From: CAVXFS01 sp963761115
Lineage (GTDB): Bacteria > Pseudomonadota > Gammaproteobacteria > Burkholderiales > Gallionellaceae
DNA length: 64,000 bases
Assembly (NCBI GenBank): GCA_963761115.1
Contig: CAVXFS010000004.1
Coordinates: 496,001-560,000 of the forward strand
Direction: 5' to 3'
This document shows positions 1 to 8,886 of this stretch, piece after piece; positions within the stretch are counted from its first letter, which is position 1; every line of letters starts with the position of its first letter. Below the pieces are notes generated by a model. The model did not search any database and had not been told where the DNA came from. It saw only the letters and a program-made list of their open reading frames with translations. A program made the translations under genes and the position numbers.

Positions 1-912
1 ACCACCACCACCGATGGCGGCGGTAACTTCACTATCGCTATCCCGCCCGTTGCGAACGGCAGTTGCATGCTGGTTGAAACCAATGCCAGCGGCTACAGCA
101 GCAATGGCGGCAGCGTCGGCACCACCGGGGGCAGCTACAACCTCGCGAGCGATACCACCACGTTCACTTGTTCGCCGGGAACCAGTTACAGCGGGGTGAA
201 TTTCGCCGATGTGCCAGTGAACGCATTTGTCACCGACGGCATACAGACGACCGTCGCGGGCTCGGTGATCTGGTATGCCCATACCTTCACGGCAGGAACG
301 GCCGGCAGCGTCAGCTTCGGCAGCAGTGCCGCCGCCAGTCCTGCCGCGCCTGCATGGAGCGAAGTGCTGTATCTGGACAGCAACTGCAATGCCACTTACG
401 ACAGCGGAGAGCCGGCGCTGGCCAGCGCACAGCCGCTAGTTGCAGGTCAGTCGGTGTGCATCCTGGTCAAGGAATTCGTTCCGGCTGCCGCGGCGCTGGG
501 CGCACAGAATCACCTGACCGTGAACGCGACATTCACCCGGACGATCACCGGCATAGTGGACATGCTGAACCGCAGCGATGTCACCACGGTCGGGCTGTTC
601 AGCGGCGCCGGCTTGACCTTGACCAAGTCGGTCGACAAGGTGACCGCCAAGCCGGGCGATACGCTGGTGTATACGGTCAATTACGTAAACAGCAGCAGCG
701 GCGACCTCTCGAACGTGATCATCAGTGACGCGACGCCAACCTATACGCTGTTCCTGAGCGCCAATTGCGGCGTGCTGCCCGCCAACCTGACATTGTGCAC
801 GACCACCTTGCCTGCCGTTGGCGGAACCGGGCCGATAATCTTCACCTTCAATGGTGATCTGGCGCCTGCGGCAGGCAGCAGTGTGACATTCTCGGTGCAG
901 GTGCAACCATAG
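1..912 (+). CDS. DUF11/conserved-repeat surface protein, C-terminal part (partial)
   Basis: The reading frame is open from the first base of the window, so only the last 303 codons are present and the start lies outside. The chain is rich in Ser, Thr, Gly and Ala with very few Lys/Arg, as in secreted or surface proteins. The last ~95 residues, beginning at LTLTKSVDKVTAKPGDTLVY, match the DUF11 conserved-repeat pattern found in large extracellular adhesin-like proteins. The upstream part resembles an SdrD B-like segment (DSNCNATYDSGEP). The protein ends in VQVQP with no visible sorting signal. Its partner and function cannot be told from this fragment. Confidence 0.75.
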   Translation, partial: TTTTDGGGNFTIAIPPVANGSCMLVETNASGYSSNGGSVGTTGGSYNLASDTTTFTCSPGTSYSGVNFADVPVNAFVTDGIQTTVAGSVIWYAHTFTAGTAGSVSFGSSAAASPAAPAWSEVLYLDSNCNATYDSGEPALASAQPLVAGQSVCILVKEFVPAAAALGAQNHLTVNATFTRTITGIVDMLNRSDVTTVGLFSGAGLTLTKSVDKVTAKPGDTLVYTVNYVNSSSGDLSNVIISDATPTYTLFLSANCGVLPANLTLCTTTLPAVGGTGPIIFTFNGDLAPAAGSSVTFSVQVQP

Positions 913-1016
913 CCAGAGCGGCTGGGGCAGAAACAAACATCTCCTGGAACTGGAAGATGCGCTGTCAGTTCTCTTGTACGTTATTCCCGATGATTAAAAT
1001 TTCGTCTGACAGAGGG

Positions 1017-1391
1017 TCACGGTTCGCTCTGCGGAAATAGTCTCGGCCACGTTAATGGAGGACCTCGAGCATCTTCAGCTTTTCGAGGCGGGTCAACGCA
1101 ATAAAAATTGAACAGAGTGGCGTCCCTCTCCGACTGATCGCGGCGCCTGGCTTCTGGTGAAAGCTGAAAAGGATTTTTATCCGTGGCAATGCGATTATAT
1201 TTTGCACATCCAGCATCAGCCAGCGCCCTGATTTCTTTCATGTCGGGAGGCTCCTTTTCAGATCTTATCGCCACACGGTGAGGGTTGGATGATTCCACCC
1301 GGGCAGCGCAACCGCCAGGACAAGACGAGTTCGCTCGAATAGCACAACTCGATATCGATAACAGCAATACTGATAGGTGGATATAGCGCAT
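1017..1391 (-). CDS. Possible small lipoprotein, unknown function
   Basis: A 124-codon frame begins MRYIHLSVLLLSISSCAIRA, a short basic start, a hydrophobic stretch and a lipobox-like ISSC, as expected of a lipoprotein signal peptide. The remainder is polar with scattered cysteines and no family I recognise. No convincing ribosome binding site precedes the ATG. It lies alone between the surface-protein fragment and rmuC. It could be a chance frame; the signal peptide is the only support. Confidence 0.35.
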   Translation of the reverse strand: MRYIHLSVLLLSISSCAIRANSSCPGGCAARVESSNPHRVAIRSEKEPPDMKEIRALADAGCAKYNRIATDKNPFQLSPEARRRDQSERDATLFNFYCVDPPRKAEDARGPPLTWPRLFPQSEP

Positions 1392-1493
1392 TTAGAGTAA
1401 TTGAACTGCCGCCATTCGTAACCTGACTCCAGCAGCCAGAATAGCAAGCCAGCTCAGATGCTGTTTGTCAGTTCTGGACTCGATTACAGCACA

Positions 1494-2753
1494 TTATTCT
1501 TCCTGTGAAGATTTGTCTATCAGTTGCGGACCCAGTTCCACACGCTCTATTTTTGCAAACTGCTCGGTGATCTTGCGGCTGCTGATCTGCACATCATCGA
1601 CATCCTTGGTTGCCTGGCGGATATGGTCGGCGAGCTTCTTCATGCGCTCGTCGAAGCGGCCGAAATCCTTGCCCAGCTTGCCGAGTTCGTCCTTGATGAT
1701 ATGCACCTGCTTGCGCGTCTCCACGTCCTTCAATACTGCGCGTGCGGTGTTCAGCACCGCCATCAGCGTGGTTGGCGACACCACCCATACGCGCCGCTGC
1801 ATCGCGTAATCCACCACGTCCGGATGATGCGCATGGATCTCGGCGAACACCGCTTCGGCGGGGACGAACATCACGGCGCCGTCGGAGGTCACTTCAGGGA
1901 TGATGTATTTGCCGGCGATGTCGTCCACGTGTTTTTTGATGTCGGCCTTGAACTGCCTCGCAGCCAGCACGCGTTCGGCTTCGGTGCCGTCGAACATCCT
2001 GTGATAGTTCTCCAGCGGGAACTTCGAATCCACCGCTACCATGCCGGTCGGTTCCGGCAGCTTGAGCACGCAATCGGCGCGGCTGCCGTTGGGCAGCGTG
2101 TACTGCATCGCGTATGCCTGCGGCGGCAGGATGTTGCGCACCAGCCCTTCCAGTTGCACCTCGCCGAACGCCCCGCGCGAACGCTTGTCGCCAAGCAATT
2201 CCTGCAGGCTCACCACGTTGGTGGTGAGCCCGTCGATCTTTTTCTGCGCCTCGTCGATGGTGGCCAGCCGTGTCATCACATTGACGAAAGTCTCGTTGGT
2301 CTTCTTGAAGCCCTCGTCCAGCCGCTCGTTCACCTTGCCGCCGATATGCTCCAGCCGGCCATCCACGGTTTTGGACAGTGTTTCGATGCTGTTCGCCAGA
2401 TGCTGTGTGGCATTGCGGAAAGATGTCTGGATCAGTTCCTGGTCGGCGCGTCCCTGTTCCGACAGTTTCTCCAGGGTCTTGCTGAGCATGTCGTTGCGCA
2501 GGTCGTGCATCGCCTCGCGTGTCACCCGCAGTTCCTCGGTCACTGCGGCACGCAAGCGCTCGGACAGTTCGGTCTGCGCGGCGATCAGGCGGTCGCCCTG
2601 CTTGTTGAGGCCGTCATGCAGGTCGGTGAGCATCGCGCGATGCTGCTGCTCCAGCGCCTGCGCCATACGCGCAGGCTGCTTTTGCTGCGCTACCAGCAAC
2701 ACTATCAACAACACCAGCGCAACAACGATAAGGATAAGGATGATTTCCAGCAT
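1494..2753 (-). CDS. rmuC: DNA recombination protein RmuC
   Basis: RmuC-family proteins are nuclease-fold proteins linked to limiting recombination at inverted repeats; their biochemistry is poorly defined. The 419-residue product has one N-terminal membrane segment (about residues 3-23), a long coiled-coil-like region rich in Gln/Glu/Leu (about 25-160) and a conserved RmuC domain with VDSKFPLENYHRM, FVPAEAVFAEI and WVVSPTTLMAVLNTARAV. Length and order match the family. It is transcribed in the same direction as the dienelactone hydrolase upstream, with about 80 bases between them. Confidence 0.93.
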   Translation of the reverse strand: MLEIILILIVVALVLLIVLLVAQQKQPARMAQALEQQHRAMLTDLHDGLNKQGDRLIAAQTELSERLRAAVTEELRVTREAMHDLRNDMLSKTLEKLSEQGRADQELIQTSFRNATQHLANSIETLSKTVDGRLEHIGGKVNERLDEGFKKTNETFVNVMTRLATIDEAQKKIDGLTTNVVSLQELLGDKRSRGAFGEVQLEGLVRNILPPQAYAMQYTLPNGSRADCVLKLPEPTGMVAVDSKFPLENYHRMFDGTEAERVLAARQFKADIKKHVDDIAGKYIIPEVTSDGAVMFVPAEAVFAEIHAHHPDVVDYAMQRRVWVVSPTTLMAVLNTARAVLKDVETRKQVHIIKDELGKLGKDFGRFDERMKKLADHIRQATKDVDDVQISSRKITEQFAKIERVELGPQLIDKSSQEE

Positions 2754-2832
2754 GGATATTCGGGGCAGGGAAGGATGGGTCGAAGTATAGCGTTCCCACG
2801 CCGGGCCGTGGGAAGGTCCGCTGAGCGCGCGT

Positions 2833-3624
2833 CTATTTTTCCTTGAATGCCTGTTTCAGGATCGCCAGGCCAGTATTCCACGAATCCTTGTCAGCCGCTT
2901 CGTTGTAGGCCAGCGGCAAGTTGAACTGTTCGCCGTATTGGTCGGCTTCAGGATTGGTGAAGGCGTGTTTGGCTCCAGGATAGGTTTTCACTTCATAGTT
3001 CACGCCTGCCCTGGCCATCTCCTGCCGGAATGCCGCAACCTGCGCCGCAGGGATGAAGGGGTCGGCCTCGCCGCTGAAGGACGCGATGCGTGCCTTGACC
3101 ATGCCCGGTTGCGCGGGATGGTCGGTGCCGAGGCCGCCGTGGAAACTCAGCACGGCCTTGAGCGGTTCGCCGGCGCGCGCCATGTTCAGTGCCACCGAGC
3201 CGCCGAAGCAATATCCGACAGCTGCGATATTGTCCGGGTCGACGGTTTTTTCCTGCTTGAGCAGATCGAGTGCAGCATCGAAGCGTGCCTTGGCCAGTGC
3301 CGCATTCGAGCTGACTTCGCTGGAAAATTTCCTGGCATCGTCCGGATGATGCGCCTGCTTGCCGTCGCCATACATATCCAGTGCCATGGCGGTGTAACCT
3401 TGCTCGGCGAACATGCGCGCGCGCTTGCGCGCATATTCGTTCTGTCCCCACCATTCATGCACCACCAGGATGCCGGGGCGTTTTCCCTGCACCTGGTCAT
3501 CGTAGGCGATGTAGCCATTGAGTGTGGTGCCGTTGGCACTGTAGCTGACATCCTTGCCCTGCACGGCAGCGTTCGCAACAGCGCTGGCAAGCGTGAGACC
3601 GGCGAAAAATATCAAGGGCTTCAT
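2833..3624 (-). CDS. Dienelactone hydrolase family protein, exported
   Basis: This is an alpha/beta hydrolase of the dienelactone hydrolase family. The nucleophile motif VGYCFGGSVAL places Cys where family members have it, and a late GAKHAF supplies the catalytic His. The first ~20 residues (MKPLIFFAGLTLASAVANAA) form a signal peptide, so the enzyme is probably periplasmic. I chose the ATG at 3624 rather than an in-frame ATG 21 bases upstream because GGAGGA lies just before it. The substrate is unknown; many relatives act on general esters or lactones. Confidence 0.88.
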   Translation of the reverse strand: MKPLIFFAGLTLASAVANAAVQGKDVSYSANGTTLNGYIAYDDQVQGKRPGILVVHEWWGQNEYARKRARMFAEQGYTAMALDMYGDGKQAHHPDDARKFSSEVSSNAALAKARFDAALDLLKQEKTVDPDNIAAVGYCFGGSVALNMARAGEPLKAVLSFHGGLGTDHPAQPGMVKARIASFSGEADPFIPAAQVAAFRQEMARAGVNYEVKTYPGAKHAFTNPEADQYGEQFNLPLAYNEAADKDSWNTGLAILKQAFKEK

Positions 3625-3810
3625 GTATCCTCCTCCCATTGGCAATGTGATGGAATCGTGCGTATTTGGCCGCTACATTGTATAAACATCCGCGATTTCA
3701 GGCGAGCTTACATGCCACTGCGCAGTCTTGCTGTTAGACTCAGGGCGACAGCGAGTTCCATCTTTCCCTTCGGCAGTGATCTTCATCCCCGGATTCCCCG
3801 TTACTTTTGG

Positions 3811-3816
3811 TATAAT
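3811..3816 (+). promoter_or_regulatory. Extended -10 promoter element
   Basis: TATAAT is preceded by TGG, giving an extended -10 element. No good -35 is seen 17 bases upstream. A transcript would start near 3823, only a few bases before the terminator-like hairpin at 3830. Confidence 0.5.
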
Positions 3817-3829
3817 GTCGGATAATTCC

Positions 3830-3860
3830 TGCTGCCAACAAAGCACGGCAGCATTTTTTT
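3830..3860 (+). terminator. Intrinsic terminator/attenuator upstream of the TPR gene
   Basis: TGCTGCC and GGCAGCA form a 7-bp stem with a 10-base loop, followed directly by seven T residues. It lies 24 bases before the TPR gene and behind a strong -10. It either ends a short RNA made in the 3625-3830 interval or attenuates the TPR gene. Confidence 0.7.
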
Positions 3861-3884
3861 GTTATTTGCCCTGGAGCTGTATAC

Positions 3885-4307
3885 ATGACCGAACATAACG
3901 TAGCCGAACTCAGAAACCGCCTCAATGCTGACATCAACGATATCGAGTCAGCCAAGACCCTTGGCAATATCTATTTTGATAGCGGTGATGCGCCGCTTGC
4001 TATTCTTTATTACCTGCATGTTCTTGAGCTGGATCCCACATTGTCCGGCGTAAGAACCGATCTTGGCGCCATGTACTGGCGCAATGAAAACCTCAGTCTG
4101 GCGGAAAAGGCATTCCGCGATGTGATCGCCAGCGAACCCGGCTTTGGCCAGGCGCACATCAATCTCGGCCTTTTGTTGCGGCATGCAAAAGGCAATATTC
4201 TCGAAGCGCGAACGGTCTGGCAACAGTTGCTGGACATCAACCCGGATCACGAAATGGCGGCCAAAGCCCAGGAATTGCTGGATGAGTCGAGCCTACTGGT
4301 TAACTAG
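3885..4307 (+). CDS. Tetratricopeptide-repeat protein
   Basis: The 140-residue product has three TPR-like helical pairs: AKTLGNIYFDSGDAPLAILYYLHVLELDP, then a unit around GAMYWRNENLSLAEKAFRDVIASEP, then INLGLLLRHAKGNILEARTVWQQLLDINP (residues ~23-130). TPR proteins are protein-interaction scaffolds. There is no signal peptide or membrane segment, so a cytoplasmic location is likely. It stands alone, preceded by a terminator-like hairpin and followed by a large stem-loop. The interaction partner is unknown. Confidence 0.8.
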   Translation: MTEHNVAELRNRLNADINDIESAKTLGNIYFDSGDAPLAILYYLHVLELDPTLSGVRTDLGAMYWRNENLSLAEKAFRDVIASEPGFGQAHINLGLLLRHAKGNILEARTVWQQLLDINPDHEMAAKAQELLDESSLLVN

Positions 4308-4316
4308 GAGCGATGT

Positions 4317-4378
4317 CCCCTGTTCTCTCGCTGCGTAAACGGGCAGTCATTCGACACGCTCATGCAGCGAGACAGGGG
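4317..4378. repeat. Long imperfect inverted repeat after the TPR gene
   Basis: CCCCTGT (4317-4323) and CTCGCTGC (4327-4334) pair with GCAGCGAG (4364-4371) and ACAGGGG (4372-4378). This gives a 15-bp stem with a 3-base bulge and a 29-base loop. There is no T run, so it is not a classical terminator. It probably protects or ends the convergent transcripts. Confidence 0.6.
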
Positions 4379-4408
4379 TCCGGGCGATGGCTTGATGTTC
4401 GCTACACC

Positions 4409-5140
4409 TTAAAACTCATATTCGACTTGCAGTCTTAACACATGGTTGGGCGCCGCTTTGCTTGCGCCAAATAGCCATGCGGCGTTGTAGCGGATGGCTT
4501 GCCGATTTCCTATCACAACCTTTCCGAACGCGGCGGGCCCGATTCTGTGATCCTGGTTGTCCTGCGTATCCCATTGATCCCATTTCCCCATCTCGCCCAG
4601 GCCTTGCAGCCCGAACTCAAAAGCTTTCTGCCAGCGATATTTGGCTTGCCACTGGTACAGGAAATTTGTGTGGTAAGGGGCGCCGTATTTGTCACCCGGC
4701 CCAAGCGAACGCTCGAGCAGCAGGTTGCCGTTTAATTGCAACCTGCCGAATTCCGTCTGCAGCAAGGGGCCTATCCTGAGTTCCCATGGAGCATCGCCGC
4801 TAAGTGGCGCTTCCACTTCCGTGATGAACCCGACATCGACCGGGTATTCGCCGGTTTCGGCGAGCTGGAATTTGTTCTCCCATTCGGCTATCGTCGAACT
4901 GCTGCCACCTTCGCGCGCGCGTTTCAGGTAGACCTCGGTGAACCAGTATTTTGCCGCGCCATAGCCGTATCCTACGCTGCCGCCGTAGTCGTTGTTTCCG
5001 GCCAGCGGTGATGCATAGCCCAACTTGAAGTCGATCTCGCGTTCACCATGCTCAACGATGGGCGAGTAAACGTAATCAGCAGGGTTGGCAAATACCAGTG
5101 CCGGATAGAGCGCCATCAGGAAAGCGGCAATTTTTTTCAT
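4409..5140 (-). CDS. Putative outer-membrane beta-barrel protein linked to FTR1
   Basis: The 243-residue product starts with a signal peptide (MKKIAAFLMALYPALVFA) and then alternates aromatic and polar residues in strand-like segments. It ends in YEF, the terminal Phe typical of outer-membrane barrels. No named family is recognised. It begins 6 bases after the FTR1 gene, with AAAGGT as ribosome binding site, so it is the last gene of a cupredoxin-FTR1-barrel operon. I infer a role in passing iron or a chelate across the outer membrane, or in organising the periplasmic partner; neither is shown. Confidence 0.65.
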   Translation of the reverse strand: MKKIAAFLMALYPALVFANPADYVYSPIVEHGEREIDFKLGYASPLAGNNDYGGSVGYGYGAAKYWFTEVYLKRAREGGSSSTIAEWENKFQLAETGEYPVDVGFITEVEAPLSGDAPWELRIGPLLQTEFGRLQLNGNLLLERSLGPGDKYGAPYHTNFLYQWQAKYRWQKAFEFGLQGLGEMGKWDQWDTQDNQDHRIGPAAFGKVVIGNRQAIRYNAAWLFGASKAAPNHVLRLQVEYEF

Positions 5141-5146
5141 TGCGGC

Positions 5147-5971
5147 TTACCTTTTCAGTCGAAGCTGCTGCCGGGTGGCCATCCATTTCATGCCGCCGGC
5201 GATCGCGATCAGGACGCTGAAGTAAAACACCATTTGCATTCCGGCCGGTCGCGCGTCATAACCGATCAGGCTGTGCAGCAGCATGCCGGGAATCGAGTTC
5301 ATCGGCAGCATGGTCGAGGTATCCCACAGCGGGGAAGCCAGGCTCGGCAACAGATCTGCCTGGATCAGGAAATGCGCTGCCTGGGAAGCCAGCCCCGCAG
5401 CCAGCAGCAGCACCAGGATGCCGGTCGCGGTAAAGAACCAGCGCAGTGGCACGCGCAGCAATCCGGCATACATCGTGTAACCGACGGCGACGCCGGCCAG
5501 CACGCCGATGATGCCACCCACCAGCATCGAAGAATGTCCGCCCTCGTCCGAAGCGGCGATGCCGTAGAGGAACAGGACAGTTTCCGATCCTTCGCGCAGC
5601 ACCGCGAGGCCGACGATGACCATCAGTATCGAACATTCGCTAAGGCCGTCACTGATATTCCTGCCGACCGATTTGGCATTGGCTGCCAGTGCGGCGCCGT
5701 GTGACGACATCCAGATGTTGTGCCACGCCAGCATCAGCACCGCGATGCCGAGCACCACCGCATTGAATATTTCCTGGCCGACGCCGTCGGCAAGCGACCC
5801 GATCACGTCGGCAAAGGCGGCGACCAGTCCCGCGCCGGCAAGACCAGCCAGCAACCCTGCCGCCAGCCAGCGCCTGCTGTTGGGCACCGAGCGCGTCGCG
5901 GCGGCAATGATGCCGATGATCAACGAGGCTTCCAGGACTTCACGAAAAACAATGATGGCAGTTCCAAACAT
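5147..5971 (-). CDS. FTR1-family high-affinity iron permease
   Basis: FTR1/EfeU permeases import iron through the inner membrane, usually after oxidation of Fe(II) by a partner. The 274-residue product has about seven hydrophobic segments and both diagnostic REXXE motifs: REVLE at residues ~10-14 and REGSE at ~121-125. These provide the iron-binding carboxylates. It is the middle gene of a three-gene operon, 11 bases after the cupredoxin gene. A Fur box in front of the operon suggests iron repression. EfeO and EfeB are not adjacent, so this is not a standard efeUOB set. Confidence 0.92.
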   Translation of the reverse strand: MFGTAIIVFREVLEASLIIGIIAAATRSVPNSRRWLAAGLLAGLAGAGLVAAFADVIGSLADGVGQEIFNAVVLGIAVLMLAWHNIWMSSHGAALAANAKSVGRNISDGLSECSILMVIVGLAVLREGSETVLFLYGIAASDEGGHSSMLVGGIIGVLAGVAVGYTMYAGLLRVPLRWFFTATGILVLLLAAGLASQAAHFLIQADLLPSLASPLWDTSTMLPMNSIPGMLLHSLIGYDARPAGMQMVFYFSVLIAIAGGMKWMATRQQLRLKR

Positions 5972-5982
5972 GATGGCTTCCT

Positions 5983-6303
5983 TTACTTGGCTATGACTAC
6001 ACCCTTGGCGGTATCTGCGTGGTACTCGCCAATGAATGGATAACTTCCCGCTTCAAGCGGACCTATGAATAGCGTGACGCTGCTGTGCGCGGCGATTATT
6101 TTTTCCCGGTTCAGGGCAAAACTGTCGAACTCTTCTGGTGTGTCATCCCGGTTCTCGATCGAGAACCTGACTTTCTTTCCTGCTGGAATGGTAACTTCCG
6201 CCGGCTGGAATTTATGGCCGGAGATAACCAGCGTGTAATCCGCATCAGCCGCCAGCGCTGCCGGTGGAAGGAGCAGAAAGAACAGGATCAGGATGCGAAA
6301 CAT
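5983..6303 (-). CDS. Periplasmic cupredoxin-domain protein
   Basis: The 106-residue product has a signal peptide (MFRILILFFLLLPPAALAAD) and then one cupredoxin-like fold, recognisable from the EVTIPAGKKVRFSIENRD pattern and a C-terminal GSYPFIGEYHADTAKGVVI strand. It is similar in layout to the cupredoxin domain of EfeO. The usual Cys of a type-1 copper site is absent; His residues in the last third could still bind metal. It is the first gene downstream of the Fur box and probably serves the FTR1 permease as a metal-binding or oxidising partner (inference). Confidence 0.82.
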   Translation of the reverse strand: MFRILILFFLLLPPAALAADADYTLVISGHKFQPAEVTIPAGKKVRFSIENRDDTPEEFDSFALNREKIIAAHSSVTLFIGPLEAGSYPFIGEYHADTAKGVVIAK

Positions 6304-6328
6304 GGTGACTCCACTAAATGATAGTCTT

Positions 6329-6347
6329 AATGATAATCATTCTCATT
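6329..6347. promoter_or_regulatory. Fur box between the iron operon and fur
   Basis: AATGATAATCATTCTCATT matches the classical 19-bp Fur consensus (inverted GATAAT/ATTATC units) closely. It lies 26 bases upstream of the cupredoxin start and 74 bases upstream of fur, so one site could control both the iron operon and fur itself. Confidence 0.88.
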
Positions 6348-6420
6348 TGCGATTGCAACTGTTTTCTGTTAATATTTTTCAAATTGCATTCCGAGCTTCA
6401 ATAAACCTGGAACCCGCGCC

Positions 6421-6867
6421 ATGTCCTCACCCAAATTTCTCAAGAAAGCCGGCCTGAAATCCACCATCCCGCGGCTCAAGGTGTTGAATCTGTTTGAAAC
6501 CGGGGATGAGCGGCACATGAGTGCGGAGGATGTGTATCGCTTGCTGCTGGCCAGCGGTGACGATATCGGCCTGGCAACGGTCTATCGGGTGTTGACCCAG
6601 TTCGAACATGCCGGCCTGCTGATGCGCCATCATTTCGAGGGCGGTCGCTCGGTATTCGAACTCAACGAGGGCAAGCATCATGACCACATCGTTTGCCTGC
6701 AATGCGGCCGTGTAGAAGAGTTTTTCGATGCCGCGATCGAATCTCGCCAGAAAAAGGCAGCAGCCGACCGCGGCTTTGCGGTGCACGACCATTCGCTGCA
6801 TATCTATGCGGATTGCGTCAAACCCGCATGTCCGCATAAACCCGCAAAAGACAACCAGGCAGAATAA
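6421..6867 (+). CDS. fur: Ferric uptake regulator Fur
   Basis: Fur is the iron-dependent repressor of uptake genes. The 148-residue product carries the family's N-terminal winged helix (LKSTIPRLKVLNLFE, then DIGLATVYRVLTQFEHAGLL as recognition region) and the metal-binding dimerisation half with HHDHIVCLQCGRVEEF. A second Cys pair motif appears near the end as DCVKPACPHK. Length is standard. It is divergent from the FTR1 operon across a Fur box, so autoregulation and direct control of that operon are likely. Confidence 0.93.
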   Translation: MSSPKFLKKAGLKSTIPRLKVLNLFETGDERHMSAEDVYRLLLASGDDIGLATVYRVLTQFEHAGLLMRHHFEGGRSVFELNEGKHHDHIVCLQCGRVEEFFDAAIESRQKKAAADRGFAVHDHSLHIYADCVKPACPHKPAKDNQAE

Positions 6868-7044
6868 TTCCCTGCCGTTGATCTGCTTGTCTCATCAGCA
6901 CAGGGGGCGGGTCATATCATTGAATTGTGGCGGGTTGTGCGAATAAACCTGCTACGGCTTGATTCAGTGCTTTCAGGATATATGTCTGGCCAGCGGCAGG
7001 GTGTGCTAGAATGCCCGCCCTTTGCAATCAGCAGGTAGCACATA

Positions 7045-8859
7045 ATGTCGCGCGCACTTCGTAATATCGCCATCATCGCCCACGTTGACCACGGCAAGAC
7101 CACCCTGGTGGATAAGCTGCTGGCTCAGACCGCCACCTTCGCCGCACACCAGCAAGTCGCCGAACGTTTCATGGACAGCAACGACCTGGAAAAGGAGCGT
7201 GGCATCACCATCCTGGCGAAGAACTGCGCGGTGGATTATGAAGGCGTGCATATCAATATCGTGGACACACCGGGACACGCCGACTTTGGCGGCGAAGTAG
7301 AGCGTGTGTTGTCGATGGTGGACGGCGTGCTGCTGCTGGTGGATGCGGTGGAAGGCCCGATGCCGCAAACCCGCTTCGTGACCAAGAAGGCGCTGGCGCT
7401 GGGCCTGCGCCCGATCGTGGTGATCAACAAGGTGGATCGTCCCGGTGCAAGACCTGACTGGGTGGTCGACCATACATTCGACCTGTTCGACAAACTCGGC
7501 GCGACCGACGAGCAACTCGATTTCCCGGTGGTGTATGCCTCGGCGCTGAACGGTTATGCGACGCTGGATATGGCAAAGCCGAGTACGGATATGCGCCCCT
7601 TGTTCGACACCGTACTGAAGCACGTGCACGCGCCGGTGGGTGACAGTGATGCGCCTTTGCAGTTGCAAATTTCCGCGCTCGATTATTCCAGCTTCGTGGG
7701 CCGGATCGGTGTGGGCCGGGTAACTCGAGGCACTCTCAAGCAAGGGCAGGATGTGATGGTGCTGAATGGCGACAAGCCGCCAAAAAAAGGCCGCATCAAC
7801 CAGATATTGGGTTTCCATGGCATCGAACGCGTACTGATGGATGAAGCAGCTGTCGGCGAGATCGTGCTGATCAACGGCATTGAAGAAATCGGTATCGGCG
7901 TCACGCTGGCCGATGTCAACAAACCCGAAGCCATGCCCATGCCCAAGGTGGATGAGCCGACGCTGACCATGACTTTCCAGGTGAATAATTCTCCGCTGGC
8001 CGGACAGGAAGGCAAGTTCGTCACCAGTCGCCAGATTCGTGACCGCCTGACCAAGGAATTGCTCACCAACGTTGCATTGCGCGTCGAAGATACACCGGAT
8101 ACCGATTCCTTCCTGGTGTCTGGGCGCGGTGAATTGCATTTGACCATCCTGCTGGAAAACATGCGCCGCGAGGGGTTTGAGCTGGCTGTATCCAAGCCGC
8201 GCGTGGTGTACCGCGAGATCAACGGCGAAAAAAGCGAGCCTTATGAAATGCTCACCGTGGATGTGGAAGAAGGCCATCAGGGCGCGGTGATGGAAGAACT
8301 GGGCCGCCGTCGCGGCGACCTGCAGGACATGCAGTCGGACAGCAAGGGCCGTGTGCGGCTGGAATACCGCATCCCGGCGCGCAGCCTGATCGGCTTTCAG
8401 GGCGACTTCCTCACCATGACCCGTGGCACCGGGTTGATCTCGCACGTGTTCGACGACTACGGCCCGGTCAAGCCGGATATGCCGGGGCGCCACAACGGCG
8501 TGCTGATCTCGCAGGATGACGGGGAAGCCGTGGCCTACGCGCTGTGGAAACTGGAAGACCGCGGCCGCATGGTGGTGGCGCCCGGCGACAAGCTGTATGA
8601 AGGCATGATCATCGGCATCCACAGCCGCGACAACGACCTCATCGTCAACCCGATCAAGGGCAAGCAGTTGACCAACGTGCGCGCCTCGGGCACCGACGAA
8701 GCGGTGCGGCTGACTACGCCGATCAAGCTCACGCTCGAAGCCGCCGTTGAGTTTATCGATGACGACGAACTGGTGGAGATCACGCCGAAGTCGATCCGCG
8801 TGCGCAAGCGCTATCTCAAGGAACACGACCGCAAGCGCGCGTCACGCGAAGCGGCATAA
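7045..8859 (+). CDS. typA: Translational GTPase TypA/BipA
   Basis: TypA (BipA) is a ribosome-binding GTPase involved in stress adaptation and 50S assembly. The 604-residue product has the G1 motif AHVDHGKTTL (residues ~11-20), G2 around RGITI, G3 DTPGHADFGGE and G4 NKVDR, followed by domain II, the EF-G-like domains and the TypA-specific C-terminal domain (GTGLISHVFDDYGP, RVRKRYL). Length is normal for the family. It is a single gene, convergent with the efflux operon. Confidence 0.96.
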   Translation: MSRALRNIAIIAHVDHGKTTLVDKLLAQTATFAAHQQVAERFMDSNDLEKERGITILAKNCAVDYEGVHINIVDTPGHADFGGEVERVLSMVDGVLLLVDAVEGPMPQTRFVTKKALALGLRPIVVINKVDRPGARPDWVVDHTFDLFDKLGATDEQLDFPVVYASALNGYATLDMAKPSTDMRPLFDTVLKHVHAPVGDSDAPLQLQISALDYSSFVGRIGVGRVTRGTLKQGQDVMVLNGDKPPKKGRINQILGFHGIERVLMDEAAVGEIVLINGIEEIGIGVTLADVNKPEAMPMPKVDEPTLTMTFQVNNSPLAGQEGKFVTSRQIRDRLTKELLTNVALRVEDTPDTDSFLVSGRGELHLTILLENMRREGFELAVSKPRVVYREINGEKSEPYEMLTVDVEEGHQGAVMEELGRRRGDLQDMQSDSKGRVRLEYRIPARSLIGFQGDFLTMTRGTGLISHVFDDYGPVKPDMPGRHNGVLISQDDGEAVAYALWKLEDRGRMVVAPGDKLYEGMIIGIHSRDNDLIVNPIKGKQLTNVRASGTDEAVRLTTPIKLTLEAAVEFIDDDELVEITPKSIRVRKRYLKEHDRKRASREAA

Positions 8860-8886
8860 GATCTTTCCGGGTTGGATTATTACCGT

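Noticed and set aside
1524..2846. A 440-codon + strand frame opposite rmuC
   Set aside because: Antisense of RmuC; no signal of its own.
7006..8826. A 606-codon frame on the minus strand opposite typA
   Set aside because: Shadow of typA; the composition (His, Gln, Val rich) and lack of motifs show it is not coding.
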